A DNA stretch of 64,000 nt from Glycomyces xiaoerkulensis (GCF_002798405.1 NZ_PGGV01000027.1:1-64000); one strand, 5' to 3'. Positions 33,106 through 42,367 are shown, numbered from the stretch's first letter. Notes: generated by a model not told the origin, from the sequence alone. Numbers and translations are program-made.

Positions 33106-34670
33106 CGGCTCTCCTCCTTTCCGCCGGTCGGGGTGGCTTCGCCTTCGGCCTCCTCCTCATCGACGAGATCGGGCACCGACTTGCGGCGCAGCAGGAGCGC
33201 CATGACGACGCCGAACGCCAGAGCGCCGCCGGCGACGGACCAGCCGTAGGTCTGGTTGTCGAGGTAGTCGGCCGCCACCTCCTCGGAGCCGGTGAAGACG
33301 TCGACGATGTTCTGCACCATCATGTAGCCGAGGATCAGCGGCGTGATCAGCCCCAGGCAGATCAGCCAGATCGGCCCGATCTTGTAGATCGAGGTGCGGT
33401 TGGCGTCCTGCCGCAGTTCCTTCCACTTCCATGCCAGCCAGACGACGGCGACGATGCTCACCGGGGCGGCGACGGCGATGCCGAACTGGTTGATGAAGAA
33501 GTCGGAGACGTCGAGCACGATCAGTCCGTTCGCGGACGAGAACAGGCCGATCGAGACGACGGCCAGGCCGCCGCCGATGAAGGCGGTGGCGACGCCGCGG
33601 CCGATGCCGAAGCGGTCCTCGACGGCCGCGACCGGGACCTGCACGATGCTGATCAGCGAGGACATGCCGGCGATGGTGAGGCTGGCGAAGAACAGCACGC
33701 CGAACAGCCCGGCCGCGTAGGGCAGGGTGTTGATGATCGCCGGGAAGGCGATGAACGCGAGTCCGACGCCGGTGCTGACCTGCTCGTCGATCGGGGTGCC
33801 GCTCTGCAGGGCCATGTAGCCGACCACCGAGAACACGCCGATGCCCGCCAGCAGCTCGAACGAGGAGTTGGACAGGCCGACGGTGACCGCCGAGGTGGTG
33901 ATGTCGGACTTGCGCTTGAGGTAGGAGGCGTAGGTGACCATGATGCCGAAGCCGATGGACAGCGAGAAGAAGATCTGTCCGTAGGCGGCGACCCACACCT
34001 GGGCGTTGCCGATGGTGTCCCACTGCGGGGTGAAGAAGGCGCCGAGGCCGTCGATCGCGCCGTCGAGGGTCATCGCCTGGACGACGAGCACGCCGAACAT
34101 CAGCACCAGCAGGGGGATGAAGATCTTGTTGGCGACCTCGATGCCTTTGCGGACACCGCCGGCGATGATGAGCAGCGCCAGCGCCCAGACGCCGATCATG
34201 ACCGCCGTCAGGCCGAGCTGCCAGTCGCCGAATTCGCCGATGCCCGGCACCGAGCCGTCGCCCTGGACGTAGCCCAGGAAGTCGGACAGCAGGAACGATT
34301 CGGGGTCGCCGCCCCAGGTCTGGCCGATCGCATAGAAGGTGAACCAGGCCGCCCAGCCGATCACGGCCGCGTAGTAGACCGCGATGATCACGGAGATGGC
34401 GACCTGCCACCAGCCGATGAACTCGGCGTTCTTGTTCAGTCGGCGGAACGCCACCGGGGCGGAGCCCTTGTAGCGGCGGCCGAGGGTGAACTCCATGATG
34501 AGCAGCGGGATGCCCGCGGTCAGCAGGGCCACCAGGTAGGGCAGGAGGAAGGCACCGCCACCGTTCTCATAGGCGACGCCGGGGAACCGCCAGATGTTGC
34601 CGAGTCCGACCGCCGATCCGATGGCGGCCAGGATGAACCCGACTCTGGTCCCCCAGTTCTCTCTGATCAT
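33102..34670 (-). CDS. NSS-family sodium:amino acid symporter (MetP type)
   Basis: This 522-residue transporter has twelve hydrophobic segments. The family signature lies at the N-terminus: WGTRVGFILAAIGSAVGLGNIWRFP (split by the Na+/substrate-site helix 1) and YENGGGAFLLPYL. The helix 6 motif FFSLSIGFGIMVTYASY is also present. Relatives import methionine, alanine or other amino acids with Na+. It overlaps by four bases with the small-subunit gene. The ATG start is followed directly by the signature. A promoter (TTGACT/TAACGT) and a CRP-type palindrome precede it. Confidence 0.9.
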   Translation of the reverse strand: MIRENWGTRVGFILAAIGSAVGLGNIWRFPGVAYENGGGAFLLPYLVALLTAGIPLLIMEFTLGRRYKGSAPVAFRRLNKNAEFIGWWQVAISVIIAVYYAAVIGWAAWFTFYAIGQTWGGDPESFLLSDFLGYVQGDGSVPGIGEFGDWQLGLTAVMIGVWALALLIIAGGVRKGIEVANKIFIPLLVLMFGVLVVQAMTLDGAIDGLGAFFTPQWDTIGNAQVWVAAYGQIFFSLSIGFGIMVTYASYLKRKSDITTSAVTVGLSNSSFELLAGIGVFSVVGYMALQSGTPIDEQVSTGVGLAFIAFPAIINTLPYAAGLFGVLFFASLTIAGMSSLISIVQVPVAAVEDRFGIGRGVATAFIGGGLAVVSIGLFSSANGLIVLDVSDFFINQFGIAVAAPVSIVAVVWLAWKWKELRQDANRTSIYKIGPIWLICLGLITPLILGYMMVQNIVDVFTGSEEVAADYLDNQTYGWSVAGGALAFGVVMALLLRRKSVPDLVDEEEAEGEATPTGGKEESR

Positions 34671-34693
34671 TTTGCATCTCTCCAGTCACGCAT

Positions 34694-34709
34694 TGTGAGG
34701 GCACTCACA
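34694..34709. promoter_or_regulatory. Perfect CRP/GlxR-type palindrome upstream of NSS transporter gene
   Basis: TGTGAGGGCACTCACA fits the consensus TGTGA-N6-TCACA exactly. It lies 24 bases before the transporter start codon and just downstream of the predicted RNA start, a position from which a bound Crp/GlxR-family regulator would be expected to repress. Confidence 0.6.
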
Positions 34710-34718
34710 CTCTGGTTC

Positions 34719-34748
34719 ACGTTATCGACGGCGTTGAACGGCAGTCAA
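34719..34748 (-). promoter_or_regulatory. Promoter of NSS transporter operon
   Basis: On the minus strand TTGACT (34748-34743) and TAACGT (34724-34719) are 18 bases apart. RNA would start near 34712, giving a leader of about 42 bases. Confidence 0.55.
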
Positions 34749-35005
34749 GGCAGTGTTACCGGCATGTTATTGACGTCCACAAACAAGGGTTCTCCGTCCG
34801 TGGGACGGCGCACGCCCAGAGCCGTCGGACCCGGTTCTGTCCTGCGGACCGGTCTTCGTCACACCAGCGTAGGCAATGTCCGTATCTTAGGAAGACGATC
34901 TCGGGATAGGGCGGTATTCTTTTCTGTTGCGCCGCCCGAGCGCGAAACGGCCCGCGCCTCGCGGCCGCATCCGAATCCCAGCCGGCGAACCACTCGAGGA
35001 GTCCC

Positions 35006-37219
35006 GTGTCCGCTGCCATCAACGCTGCCGTCGAAGCCGAGCAGGCGCACCTCGACCGCCTGTACGCCCGGCTCGACCGGCTTCGGGACGAAACCGAGGC
35101 CCGGCTCGACCGCTCGCGACGCGGGCACGTCGAGAACGACCAGGAACTGTCGCAGCGGGACGCCGAGACCCACTTCCACCGGCGCCGCATCGCCCAGTTG
35201 GACGCGGTCGAGGACGGCCTGTGCTTCGGGCGGCTCGACTACGTCGACGAGGCGACCCCGATGTACCTGGGCCGCATCGGGATGCACGACGAACGCGGCG
35301 AGCAGCTACTGGTCGACTGGCGCAGCGAGGCCGGGCGGCGCTTCTACCTGGCCACCGCCGCCTCCCCTGCGGGCGTGCGGCGACGACGCCACCTGCACAC
35401 CCGCGGACGGCGCCTCGCCTCGCTCAACGACGAGGTCCTCGACCTCGACGCCGCCGACGGCACCGCCTCCACCATCGGCTCCGAGGGCGCGCTCATGGCC
35501 GCGCTCGACGCGGCCCGCACCGACCGCATGCGGGACATCGTCGCCACCATCCAGGCCGAGCAGGACCGCATCATCCGGGCCCCGCTCGAAGGGATCATGA
35601 TCGTCGACGGCGCGCCCGGCACCGGCAAGACCGCCGTGGCCCTCCACCGCGCCGCCTACCTGCTGTACGAGCACCGCGAGCAACTGCGGCGCCGCGGCGT
35701 CCTCATCGTCGGCCCCGGCCAGCAGTTCCTGCGCTACATCTCGGACGTGCTGCCGGGCCTGGCCGAGACCGACGTGCTGCTGCGCACCCCCGCGGAGCTG
35801 TTCCCCGGCATCACCGCCGACCGGCCCGAGTCCGAGACCGCCGCCGCCCTCAAGGGCCGCTCGGTCATGGCCGGCGTCATCGCCAGCGCCGTGGCCGACC
35901 GGCAGATCGTGCCCGCCGAACCCCGGCCGGTCGACTACGAGGACCACACCCTGTGGCTGCGCCCCGAGAAGATCACCTCCGCCCGCGACGCGGCCCGCGA
36001 GACCGGACTGCCGCACAACGAGGCCCGCGAGACCTTCCACAAGCGCGTCATCGCCGACCTGGCGAACCAGTACGCCGACATCATCGGCGAGGACCCCCTC
36101 GGGGGCGAGAACCTGCTGGGGCTCACCGACCGCGCCACCTTCGCCGCCGAGATCGCCGCCGACCCGGTCATCCGCGGCGAGGTGGAGCAACTGTGGCCGG
36201 AGCTGACGCCCACCCGGCTGCTGGAGGACCTGTTCGCCTCCCCCGCCCGGCTCGCCTCGGCCGCCGCCGCCCTCGGCAAGGAGGACCGGCGGCGGCTGCA
36301 CCGGGAGCCGGGCGGCTGGTCCGAGGCCGACGTGGCGCTGCTCGACGAGGCCGCCGAACACCTCGGCGAGGTCGAACCCGAACGGCACCCGAGCGGCCTG
36401 TCGGCCGAGCAACTGGCGTACGCCGAGGACGTGCTCTCGATCGCCACCGGCTCGGCCTCGTTCGACTTCGAGGACGAGGAGTCGGAGATCCTGCAGGCGA
36501 CCGACGTGATCGACGCGGCCTGGCTCGGCGAGCGCCAGGTCGCGAAGCGGTTCGTGTCCGTGGCCGAGCGGGCCGCCGCCGACCGGCGCTGGATCTTCGG
36601 ACACGTCATCGTCGACGAGGCCCAGGAGCTGTCGCCCATGCAGTGGCGGGCGCTGCTGCGCCGGTGCGTGACCAGGTCGTTCACCGTGGCCGGGGACCTG
36701 GCGCAGGCCGGGAGCGCGGCCGCGCCGCGCAGTTGGTCGGAGTTCTTCGGCGACTCGGAGCCGGACTGGCGGGCCGAGCGGCTGACCGTGTCGTACCGGA
36801 CCCCGTCGGAGATCCTCGCCGTCGCCGGTCGCGTGCTCGACACGATCGACGCCGACTCCCCGCGCCCGAAGTCGGTGCGGTCGGCCGGCCACGAGCCGTG
36901 GCTGGAGATCGTCCAGGAGGACCTGCCGGTCCGCGTAGCCGCACTGGCCGCCGAGGAGTCCCGGCGGGTGGCCGGCGGCACCGTCGCGGTCGTGACCACC
37001 CCGGAGGCCGCCGCCGAGCTGGCGGGGCTCGAGGCGGCCCCGGTGCTGACGGTCAAGCAGGCCAAGGGGCTGGAGTTCGACAGCGTCATCGTGGTCGACC
37101 CCGACGCGATCGCCCAGGACAATCCGCGGAGCCTGTACGTGGCGCTCACCCGTGCCACCAAGCGGCTGGGGATCGTCGCCCCGGACAAACCGCACTTCCC
37201 CGGCGCAGAGGTCCTGTGA
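35006..37219 (+). CDS. helR: HelR/HelD-type RNA polymerase recycling ATPase (UvrD-like)
   Basis: This 737-residue SF1 helicase-like ATPase begins with a helical coiled coil (INAAVEAEQAHLDRLYARLD), the part that enters the RNA polymerase channel in HelD/HelR proteins. Walker A GAPGTGKTAVALHRAAYLLY is near 202. Walker B VDEAQELSPMQWRALLRRC is near 536. LTVSYRTP and the late VKQAKGLEFDSVIVVDP with YVALTRATKRL complete the motifs. HelR removes stalled or rifamycin-bound RNA polymerase from DNA and confers rifamycin tolerance in actinobacteria. It starts at GTG behind GAGGAG. A PASTA kinase gene follows after 46 bases. Confidence 0.87.
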   Translation: MSAAINAAVEAEQAHLDRLYARLDRLRDETEARLDRSRRGHVENDQELSQRDAETHFHRRRIAQLDAVEDGLCFGRLDYVDEATPMYLGRIGMHDERGEQLLVDWRSEAGRRFYLATAASPAGVRRRRHLHTRGRRLASLNDEVLDLDAADGTASTIGSEGALMAALDAARTDRMRDIVATIQAEQDRIIRAPLEGIMIVDGAPGTGKTAVALHRAAYLLYEHREQLRRRGVLIVGPGQQFLRYISDVLPGLAETDVLLRTPAELFPGITADRPESETAAALKGRSVMAGVIASAVADRQIVPAEPRPVDYEDHTLWLRPEKITSARDAARETGLPHNEARETFHKRVIADLANQYADIIGEDPLGGENLLGLTDRATFAAEIAADPVIRGEVEQLWPELTPTRLLEDLFASPARLASAAAALGKEDRRRLHREPGGWSEADVALLDEAAEHLGEVEPERHPSGLSAEQLAYAEDVLSIATGSASFDFEDEESEILQATDVIDAAWLGERQVAKRFVSVAERAAADRRWIFGHVIVDEAQELSPMQWRALLRRCVTRSFTVAGDLAQAGSAAAPRSWSEFFGDSEPDWRAERLTVSYRTPSEILAVAGRVLDTIDADSPRPKSVRSAGHEPWLEIVQEDLPVRVAALAAEESRRVAGGTVAVVTTPEAAAELAGLEAAPVLTVKQAKGLEFDSVIVVDPDAIAQDNPRSLYVALTRATKRLGIVAPDKPHFPGAEVL

Positions 37220-37265
37220 TCGTCGCTCCGACCTCTTAGACTGATCGTGCGGAAGGGGGTGCGGG

Positions 37266-39065
37266 TTGACCACGACCACCGGGGACCTGACGGGAACGCT
37301 CATCGACGGGCGCTACCGGCTGCGGCGGCTGATCGCCCAGGGCGGCATGGCGTCGGTCTACGAGGCCCACGACGCGCGGCTCGACCGCACGGTCGCGGTC
37401 AAGATGATCACCGCCGCCGGCACCGCCGGGTTCGACCTGACCGCCTTCCTCCAGGAGGCCCGCACCATCGCGCGGCTCTCGCACCCGAACATCGTGGCCG
37501 TGTTCGACCAGGGCGTCCACGAACGTCTCCCCTATGTGGTCATGGAGTACGTGCCGGGGACCACCCTGCGGGACCTGCTCAACCGGCGGCGGCGCCTGCG
37601 CGTCGAAGAGGCCGTCGAACTGTGCGGCCAGGTCCTCGACGGGCTCCAGGCCGCCCACGACGCCGGGCTGGTGCACCGCGACATCAAGCCCGAGAACATC
37701 CTCCTCAAGCACGGCGGCCGGGGCGACCGGGTCAAGGTCGTCGACTTCGGTCTCGCCGAGGCCGTCCACGGCGACCGCCGGCGGCGGGGACCGCTGCTGG
37801 CCACGGCCGCGTACGTGGCACCCGAACTGGTGCGCGGTTCGCCCGCGAGCCCGGCCGGCGACGTGTACTCCACCGCTATCCTGCTGTACGAGCTGCTGAC
37901 CGGGGAGGTCCCGTTCGACGGGCCTGACCCCGGCGAGGTCGCGCGCCGGCATCTGGACGAGGAGGTGCCCTCGCCGCGGCGCGCCGCACCCGACGTGCCC
38001 GAAGGACTGGCTCAGTTGGTGATGGCGGCGGCGAGCCGGGAGGCGAGCGCGCGCCCGGTCGACGCCGGGGCGTTCGCGCGTCGGCTCCAGGCGGTCGAGA
38101 CCCGGTCGGTGCAGGCGGCCGGGCAGGTGCCGCGGCCGACTCGGCCGTTCCGGACCACGATGGTGGTCCCCTCCGAGGGCGGCCGCCGGTCGTGGAAGGC
38201 CCTGATCACGCTGGTGGCGATCGTGGCGACACTGGCGGCGGTGGCGCTGGCCGGCTGGTGGGTCGGCGTGGGCCGGTTCACCTCGACGCCGTCGCTGCTG
38301 GACCAGGACCGGGAGTCGGTGGAGGCGTACGCCGAGGAGCTGGGTTTCCAGATCGAGTTCGGCGACGGCGGCTTCAGCGAGACGGTCCCGAAGGGCGAGG
38401 TGCTCGGCCAGGAACCGGGGGTGGGCGAGCGGATCAGGTCCGGCGGCACCATCGTCGTGACGCTGTCGCTCGGCCCGGAGCGCTACGAGATCCCGGACCT
38501 GGAGGGCCGGGGCGAGGACGACGCGGTCGCGGCGCTGGACGAGTTCGAGGCCGACGTGCTGATCGAGCGGGAGTACAGCACCGAGTACGGGGAGGGCGAG
38601 GTCATCTCCACCTCCCCGGAGGCGGGCGAGGAGGTCACGGCCGGGGCGGCGGTGACGCTGGTGGTCTCGGAGGGTCTGCCGCCGCTGGAAGTGCCGGACC
38701 TGGTCGGGAAAGACGAGGATCGGGCCGAGGATGAGCTCGAGGCCGCGGGGCTGGAGGCCGGCGACGCGTCCGAGCGCTTCAGCGGCACCATCCCCGAGGG
38801 CTCGGTCATCGAGCACGTGCCCGGCCCCGGCGAGCCGGCCGACTACGGGGACGAGGTGGACCTGGTCGTCAGCGCCGGGCCGGAGCCGGTGGAGGTGCCC
38901 GACGTGATCGGCATGGACGTCGACGACGCCCGCGAGGAGCTGGAGGAGCTGGGCTTCACGGTGAAGGTCGCGCAACTCTGGTTCTCCGGCACGGTCTTCG
39001 ACCAGTCGGCCGATCCCGGCGAGGAGCAGCCGAAGGGCTCGGAGATCTGGCTCTGGGCCCGTTAG
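37266..39065 (+). CDS. PASTA-domain Ser/Thr protein kinase (PknB type)
   Basis: This 599-residue membrane kinase has a cytoplasmic kinase domain (about 15-280) with Gly loop AQGGMASVYEA, catalytic K46, HRDIKPEN (H137, R138, D139; an RD kinase), DFGLAEA and APE. A transmembrane helix lies at about 312-333, followed by four extracellular PASTA repeats to the C-terminus, which bind muropeptides in relatives. It therefore probably couples cell-wall state to phosphorylation. The start is TTG with GGAAGGGGG about 7 bases upstream; no other start fits the kinase N-terminus. A 21-bp hairpin begins at its stop codon. Confidence 0.9.
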   Translation: MTTTTGDLTGTLIDGRYRLRRLIAQGGMASVYEAHDARLDRTVAVKMITAAGTAGFDLTAFLQEARTIARLSHPNIVAVFDQGVHERLPYVVMEYVPGTTLRDLLNRRRRLRVEEAVELCGQVLDGLQAAHDAGLVHRDIKPENILLKHGGRGDRVKVVDFGLAEAVHGDRRRRGPLLATAAYVAPELVRGSPASPAGDVYSTAILLYELLTGEVPFDGPDPGEVARRHLDEEVPSPRRAAPDVPEGLAQLVMAAASREASARPVDAGAFARRLQAVETRSVQAAGQVPRPTRPFRTTMVVPSEGGRRSWKALITLVAIVATLAAVALAGWWVGVGRFTSTPSLLDQDRESVEAYAEELGFQIEFGDGGFSETVPKGEVLGQEPGVGERIRSGGTIVVTLSLGPERYEIPDLEGRGEDDAVAALDEFEADVLIEREYSTEYGEGEVISTSPEAGEEVTAGAAVTLVVSEGLPPLEVPDLVGKDEDRAEDELEAAGLEAGDASERFSGTIPEGSVIEHVPGPGEPADYGDEVDLVVSAGPEPVEVPDVIGMDVDDAREELEELGFTVKVAQLWFSGTVFDQSADPGEEQPKGSEIWLWAR

Positions 39066-39109
39066 CACGGGTGCGGGGAGGGAGCTACGCTCCCTCCCCG
39101 CACCCGTGC
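39065..39109. terminator. Strong bidirectional hairpin between PASTA kinase and pyrE
   Basis: A perfect 21-bp stem (39065-39085 with 39089-39109) with a 3-base loop starts in the kinase stop codon and ends 3 bases before the pyrE stop. It can end both convergent transcripts. Confidence 0.82.
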
Positions 39110-39112
39110 GCG

Positions 39113-39649
39113 CTACCGCTGCGCGGCGGCCTTCAGGTCGCTCATGGTGAACAGAGACTGCAGGTCGATGTCGCCGTCGGCCAGGCTCTTCGGTCCGCCG
39201 GCCTCGCGGTCGATCACGCAGAGCGCCCGCTCGATGAGCGCGCCGCGGTTCCGCAGCTCCAGCACGGCCTCGAGCACCGCACCGCCCGAGGTCACCACGT
39301 CCTCGATGACGAGGAGTCTGCGGGCTTCGACGTCGCCGCCCTCGGCGAGCCGACAGGTGCCGTAGGTCTTGGCCTCCTTGCGCACGAACAGCGCCGGGAT
39401 GCCGGTCACCTGCGACAGCATCACCGCCAGCGGGATGCCGCCCGTCTCCAGGCCCGCCAGCGCGTCGACACCGTGGGCCGGCACATGGGGCACCATCGCT
39501 TCGGCGACGCGCCGCAGCATGACCGGATCTGACTCGAACAGGTACTTGTCGAAGTACTCGTGCGCGACCACGCCCGATCGGAGCGTGAACTCACCGGTCA
39601 GATGGGAGCGGCGGTAGATGTCGCGAGCGAGCTCGGTGTCGGTGGTCAT
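39113..39649 (-). CDS. pyrE: Orotate phosphoribosyltransferase
   Basis: This 178-residue enzyme makes orotidine 5'-phosphate from orotate and PRPP in pyrimidine synthesis. The PRPP-binding loop VIEDVVTSGG is at residues 114-123. The Lys-bearing segment LFVRKEAKTYGT near 88-98 and ETGGIPLAVML are typical. ATG at 39649 has GCAGG 8 bases upstream; a GTG two codons earlier is possible but its ribosome site is too close. The gene stands alone rather than in a pyr operon, common in actinobacteria. Confidence 0.9.
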   Translation of the reverse strand: MTTDTELARDIYRRSHLTGEFTLRSGVVAHEYFDKYLFESDPVMLRRVAEAMVPHVPAHGVDALAGLETGGIPLAVMLSQVTGIPALFVRKEAKTYGTCRLAEGGDVEARRLLVIEDVVTSGGAVLEAVLELRNRGALIERALCVIDREAGGPKSLADGDIDLQSLFTMSDLKAAAQR

Positions 39650-39674
39650 GGCCACAGCCTGCCATGACCCCCGG

Positions 39675-40553
39675 TCACGGCTTCAACGGCGGGTAGTCCG
39701 GGTCGAGGAGGTCACGGTCGGCCAGCCACCGGTAGACGGGGGTCTGGTCCGGGTAGTGGCCCCAGCCGTGGTCGCCGGTGGGGGCGAAGCCGCCGAGCAA
39801 CTGCTGCTGCACCGGGTCGAGGTCGTTCCACCAGGGCCGGTTCGGCAGGTCTTCGACCTCGTCGCGGGCGCGGATCCAGCGCGGCGTGAAGCCGAAGAAG
39901 GCGACCCTGCGGGTGATCTCGGAGTGGTTGTCCGAGCGGGCGTGCCAGATGCGCCGGTCGAAGAACAGCACGTCGCCGGCCTCGCCGGTGACCTCGATGG
40001 CGCCGGGCGGGTCGGGCCACTCGATGTCGCGCCGCGGCGGTCCGTCGATGCGGTTCCATTTGTGGGAGCCGGGGACGATCTTGGTGTTCCCGCGGCCGGG
40101 CTCGGACAGGTCCGAGAAGAAGTAGGCGAGTTTGACAGACAGCCTGGGGCGCGGGTCGGTCTCGATCTCGCGGTTCTGGCGGCCGCCGTCCTGGTGCCAT
40201 TCGAAGCGGAACGGCCGCTTCTCTCGAACGGTCGGGTGCACGTCCACATGCGAGTGGTACACGTGGAAGTTCCAGCCGATCATCGACCAGACGTAGTGGA
40301 AGGTGTTCGGATGGTTGAGCAGATCGGCCGTTTCGGGCACGGAGGTGACGGCGCTCAGCTTGTGCATCGGGTCTCGGGGACCGAGCCGACCAGCGTCCTG
40401 CTCCTCGGCGTAGACGCGGTCCAGGGCGGCCGAATAGCGTGCGACCTCGTCGGAGTCGAGCGCTCCGCGGATCATCAGGTATCCGTCGCGCTCGAATGCC
40501 TCCCGCTGCTGAGGGCTCAGAGCGGTGGCACCGACGGTTGCCGTTGCGGTCAT
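39675..40553 (-). CDS. Phytanoyl-CoA dioxygenase (PhyH)-family Fe(II)/2-oxoglutarate oxygenase
   Basis: This 292-residue PhyH-family oxygenase has LSPQQREAFERDGYLMIRGAL as its usual N-terminus. The metal ligands are His and Asp of WHQDGG, with a later His in DRRIWHARSDN followed by an Arg (TRRVAFFGFTPRW) that could bind 2-oxoglutarate. Family members hydroxylate ectoine, secondary metabolites or small acids. No biosynthetic cluster or ectoine genes are nearby, so the substrate is open. ATG at 40553 has GGAAAGG upstream; the frame before it lacks similarity. Confidence 0.83.
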   Translation of the reverse strand: MTATATVGATALSPQQREAFERDGYLMIRGALDSDEVARYSAALDRVYAEEQDAGRLGPRDPMHKLSAVTSVPETADLLNHPNTFHYVWSMIGWNFHVYHSHVDVHPTVREKRPFRFEWHQDGGRQNREIETDPRPRLSVKLAYFFSDLSEPGRGNTKIVPGSHKWNRIDGPPRRDIEWPDPPGAIEVTGEAGDVLFFDRRIWHARSDNHSEITRRVAFFGFTPRWIRARDEVEDLPNRPWWNDLDPVQQQLLGGFAPTGDHGWGHYPDQTPVYRWLADRDLLDPDYPPLKP

Positions 40554-40717
40554 GGCGGGCCTTTCCGGTGTTCGGGGACTTCCTGTGGTCTCTGTGTAAG
40601 ACGCACCCGGATGGTACTCAGGTTGCCCGCTGAATCCGGAGATTTGAAACCGTTCTGAGCGGCTCACTCGTCACCGGCGAACCCGATCCGGACCGCTCCG
40701 GAGTCGCCGAACGCCGC

Positions 40718-42367
40718 CTAGTCGAAGAGGTCGGTGAACCAGTCGACCGGGTCGAAGTCGAAGTCGAAGTCGAACCACCCGAAGAAGTCGAAGTCGAGCC
40801 AGGACCACGAGAGCTGGTCGAGGTAGCCCATGCCGACCACGAACAGGAACACGCCGGTGAGCAGATGCGCGAGCCGGGCGGTGCGGCGCCTGGCACCGAG
40901 CATGCGTCCCCAGAACACGCCGCCCAGCAGCCGGATCAGCAGGAACAGGCCGATCGCCACCCCGAGCACCAGCACATAGCCGATCACCTGGCGCTGGAGG
41001 CTCTCCATGCCCTGCTGGACGGTCCACAGCAGCCACATGATCAGCGAGAAGAGCCCGCCGATGATAGACAGCTCCAGGCCCTTGGACAGGCTTCCGGGCG
41101 GGCCGAGCAGCGGGTGCTGCGACTCGTCTCGGTCCCGGCGGTCGGCGTGGCGCCGGTCGTCGGGCGGGTCGCTGGCCGGGCGCATCTGCGGGCGGTCGCC
41201 GCCGGGAGGGCTCGGCTCCTCCCGATGCCGCCGGGCGAACTCGTCCCGGTCGGGAACGCGGACGCGGCCCGCGATGGGCGCCTCGGGGCCGCCGGCGCCC
41301 GCGGCCTGGTCCATGACCCTGGTGCCGCCGGGCTCGGAACCGGACGGTGTCATCGGCGCCGCGAGCGGCGCGCCCGGGGATCCACCCACGACGCGGGTGG
41401 CGGCGCCGGGGTCGCCCCGGCCGTTGCCGCCGGCCCAGTCGACGCCCAGGTCGGGCACGTTCGACTGCACGACGACCGAGGCCAGATCGGTGATCCAGCG
41501 CGAGAGCTCGTCGGTGCGGGGCCGGTTGTCGGGGTTGTCGTCGAGCGGGGCGGTCAGGAGCTCGCGCAAGCGCGGGTTGGCCTCCAGGACCGGGTGGCGG
41601 CGCAGGCGGGCCCACGGCACCGAGTTCGTGTGTCCGGGCGAATCGGTCCGGGCGCTGGCGCCGGTGACCATGAAGAAGGCGATCGAACCGAAGCCGTGCA
41701 CGTCGTAGGCGGGTCCGACCCGGCCCTCGTGCGCCTCGGGGCCGGCGGTCTCGCGCGTGTAGGCGATGGTCGTCAGGTGCGCCGGGGTGTGGTAGCGGGC
41801 GCCGGTGAAGTCGATGACCTTGGCCGAGCCGTCGGGGCCGATGATGACGTTGGCGGGTTTGAGGTCCATGTGCAGGACCGGGTGGGCCCCCTGCGGCGGG
41901 TGGTGCATGGCGAGCATGACGTTGACCACGGCCTGGAGGGTGCGGGCGGCGTCGACGCGGCCGAGACGCTGAGTCAGCAGTTGCCGCAGGTCGTGGCCGG
42001 GCAGGAACTCGAGGACCTGGAACGGTACCGGCTCGCCGGCGGGCGCCTGGTCGGGCCGGTGCGGCGCGCGGCCGTAGAAGGCGTCGATGCGGCGGCAGAT
42101 GGAGCCGACGTTGCGGCTGTGGAGGTCCATCAGGACCGCGTCGCCCTTGTCCCAGGAGCGGTACTGGTGTTCGCGGGCCTCGTCGGGATTGAGGCGGAAG
42201 ACCTTCACGGTCAGGGGCGTCGAAGAGATCCCGGCCGACAGGCGCACGGCCTGATAGACGTCGGCCTGTCCGCCTGAGCCGAGCATGCCGGTGAGCCGGT
42301 AGCTCTGCTCCGCTCCCGGGAGCGGGTCGGCGGGGCCGCAGACGAGGTCAACGGTGGCGTTCGTCAT
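40718..42367 (-). CDS. Ser/Thr protein kinase-like membrane protein, non-RD, with acidic-aromatic tail
   Basis: The protein has 549 residues. A kinase domain at about 22-290 shows GMLGSGGQADVYQA, the Lys of LTVKVF and HMDLKPANVI. The usual HRD is HMD (non-RD) and DFG is replaced by DFTGA, so regulation differs from RD kinases. A disordered Pro/Arg/Asp linker (about 310-425) leads to three hydrophobic segments (about 430-520). The C-terminus is an unusual run alternating Asp/Phe/Trp (LSWSWLDFDFFGWFDF and onward). Start is ATG with GGAAA upstream. It probably phosphorylates proteins at the membrane, with unknown targets. Confidence 0.78.
   Translation of the reverse strand: MTNATVDLVCGPADPLPGAEQSYRLTGMLGSGGQADVYQAVRLSAGISSTPLTVKVFRLNPDEAREHQYRSWDKGDAVLMDLHSRNVGSICRRIDAFYGRAPHRPDQAPAGEPVPFQVLEFLPGHDLRQLLTQRLGRVDAARTLQAVVNVMLAMHHPPQGAHPVLHMDLKPANVIIGPDGSAKVIDFTGARYHTPAHLTTIAYTRETAGPEAHEGRVGPAYDVHGFGSIAFFMVTGASARTDSPGHTNSVPWARLRRHPVLEANPRLRELLTAPLDDNPDNRPRTDELSRWITDLASVVVQSNVPDLGVDWAGGNGRGDPGAATRVVGGSPGAPLAAPMTPSGSEPGGTRVMDQAAGAGGPEAPIAGRVRVPDRDEFARRHREEPSPPGGDRPQMRPASDPPDDRRHADRRDRDESQHPLLGPPGSLSKGLELSIIGGLFSLIMWLLWTVQQGMESLQRQVIGYVLVLGVAIGLFLLIRLLGGVFWGRMLGARRRTARLAHLLTGVFLFVVGMGYLDQLSWSWLDFDFFGWFDFDFDFDPVDWFTDLFD

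Larger units (their letters stand above)
34671..35005. other. Divergent intergenic region between NSS transporter and helR
   Basis: This 335-base spacer holds the NSS promoter and CRP-type site on its left side. On the right, TATTCT at 34915-34920 is a possible -10 for the helicase gene, without a good -35. I saw no gene and no clear rifamycin-associated element. Confidence 0.5.

Noticed and set aside
34671-35005. Rifamycin-associated element upstream of helR
   Set aside because: I looked for the GC-rich inverted repeat that precedes rifamycin-inducible genes and did not find a convincing match.
40730-40800. Short tandem GAAGTC-type repeat as an independent element
   Set aside because: It is the codon pattern for the alternating Asp/Phe tail of the kinase gene read on the other strand.
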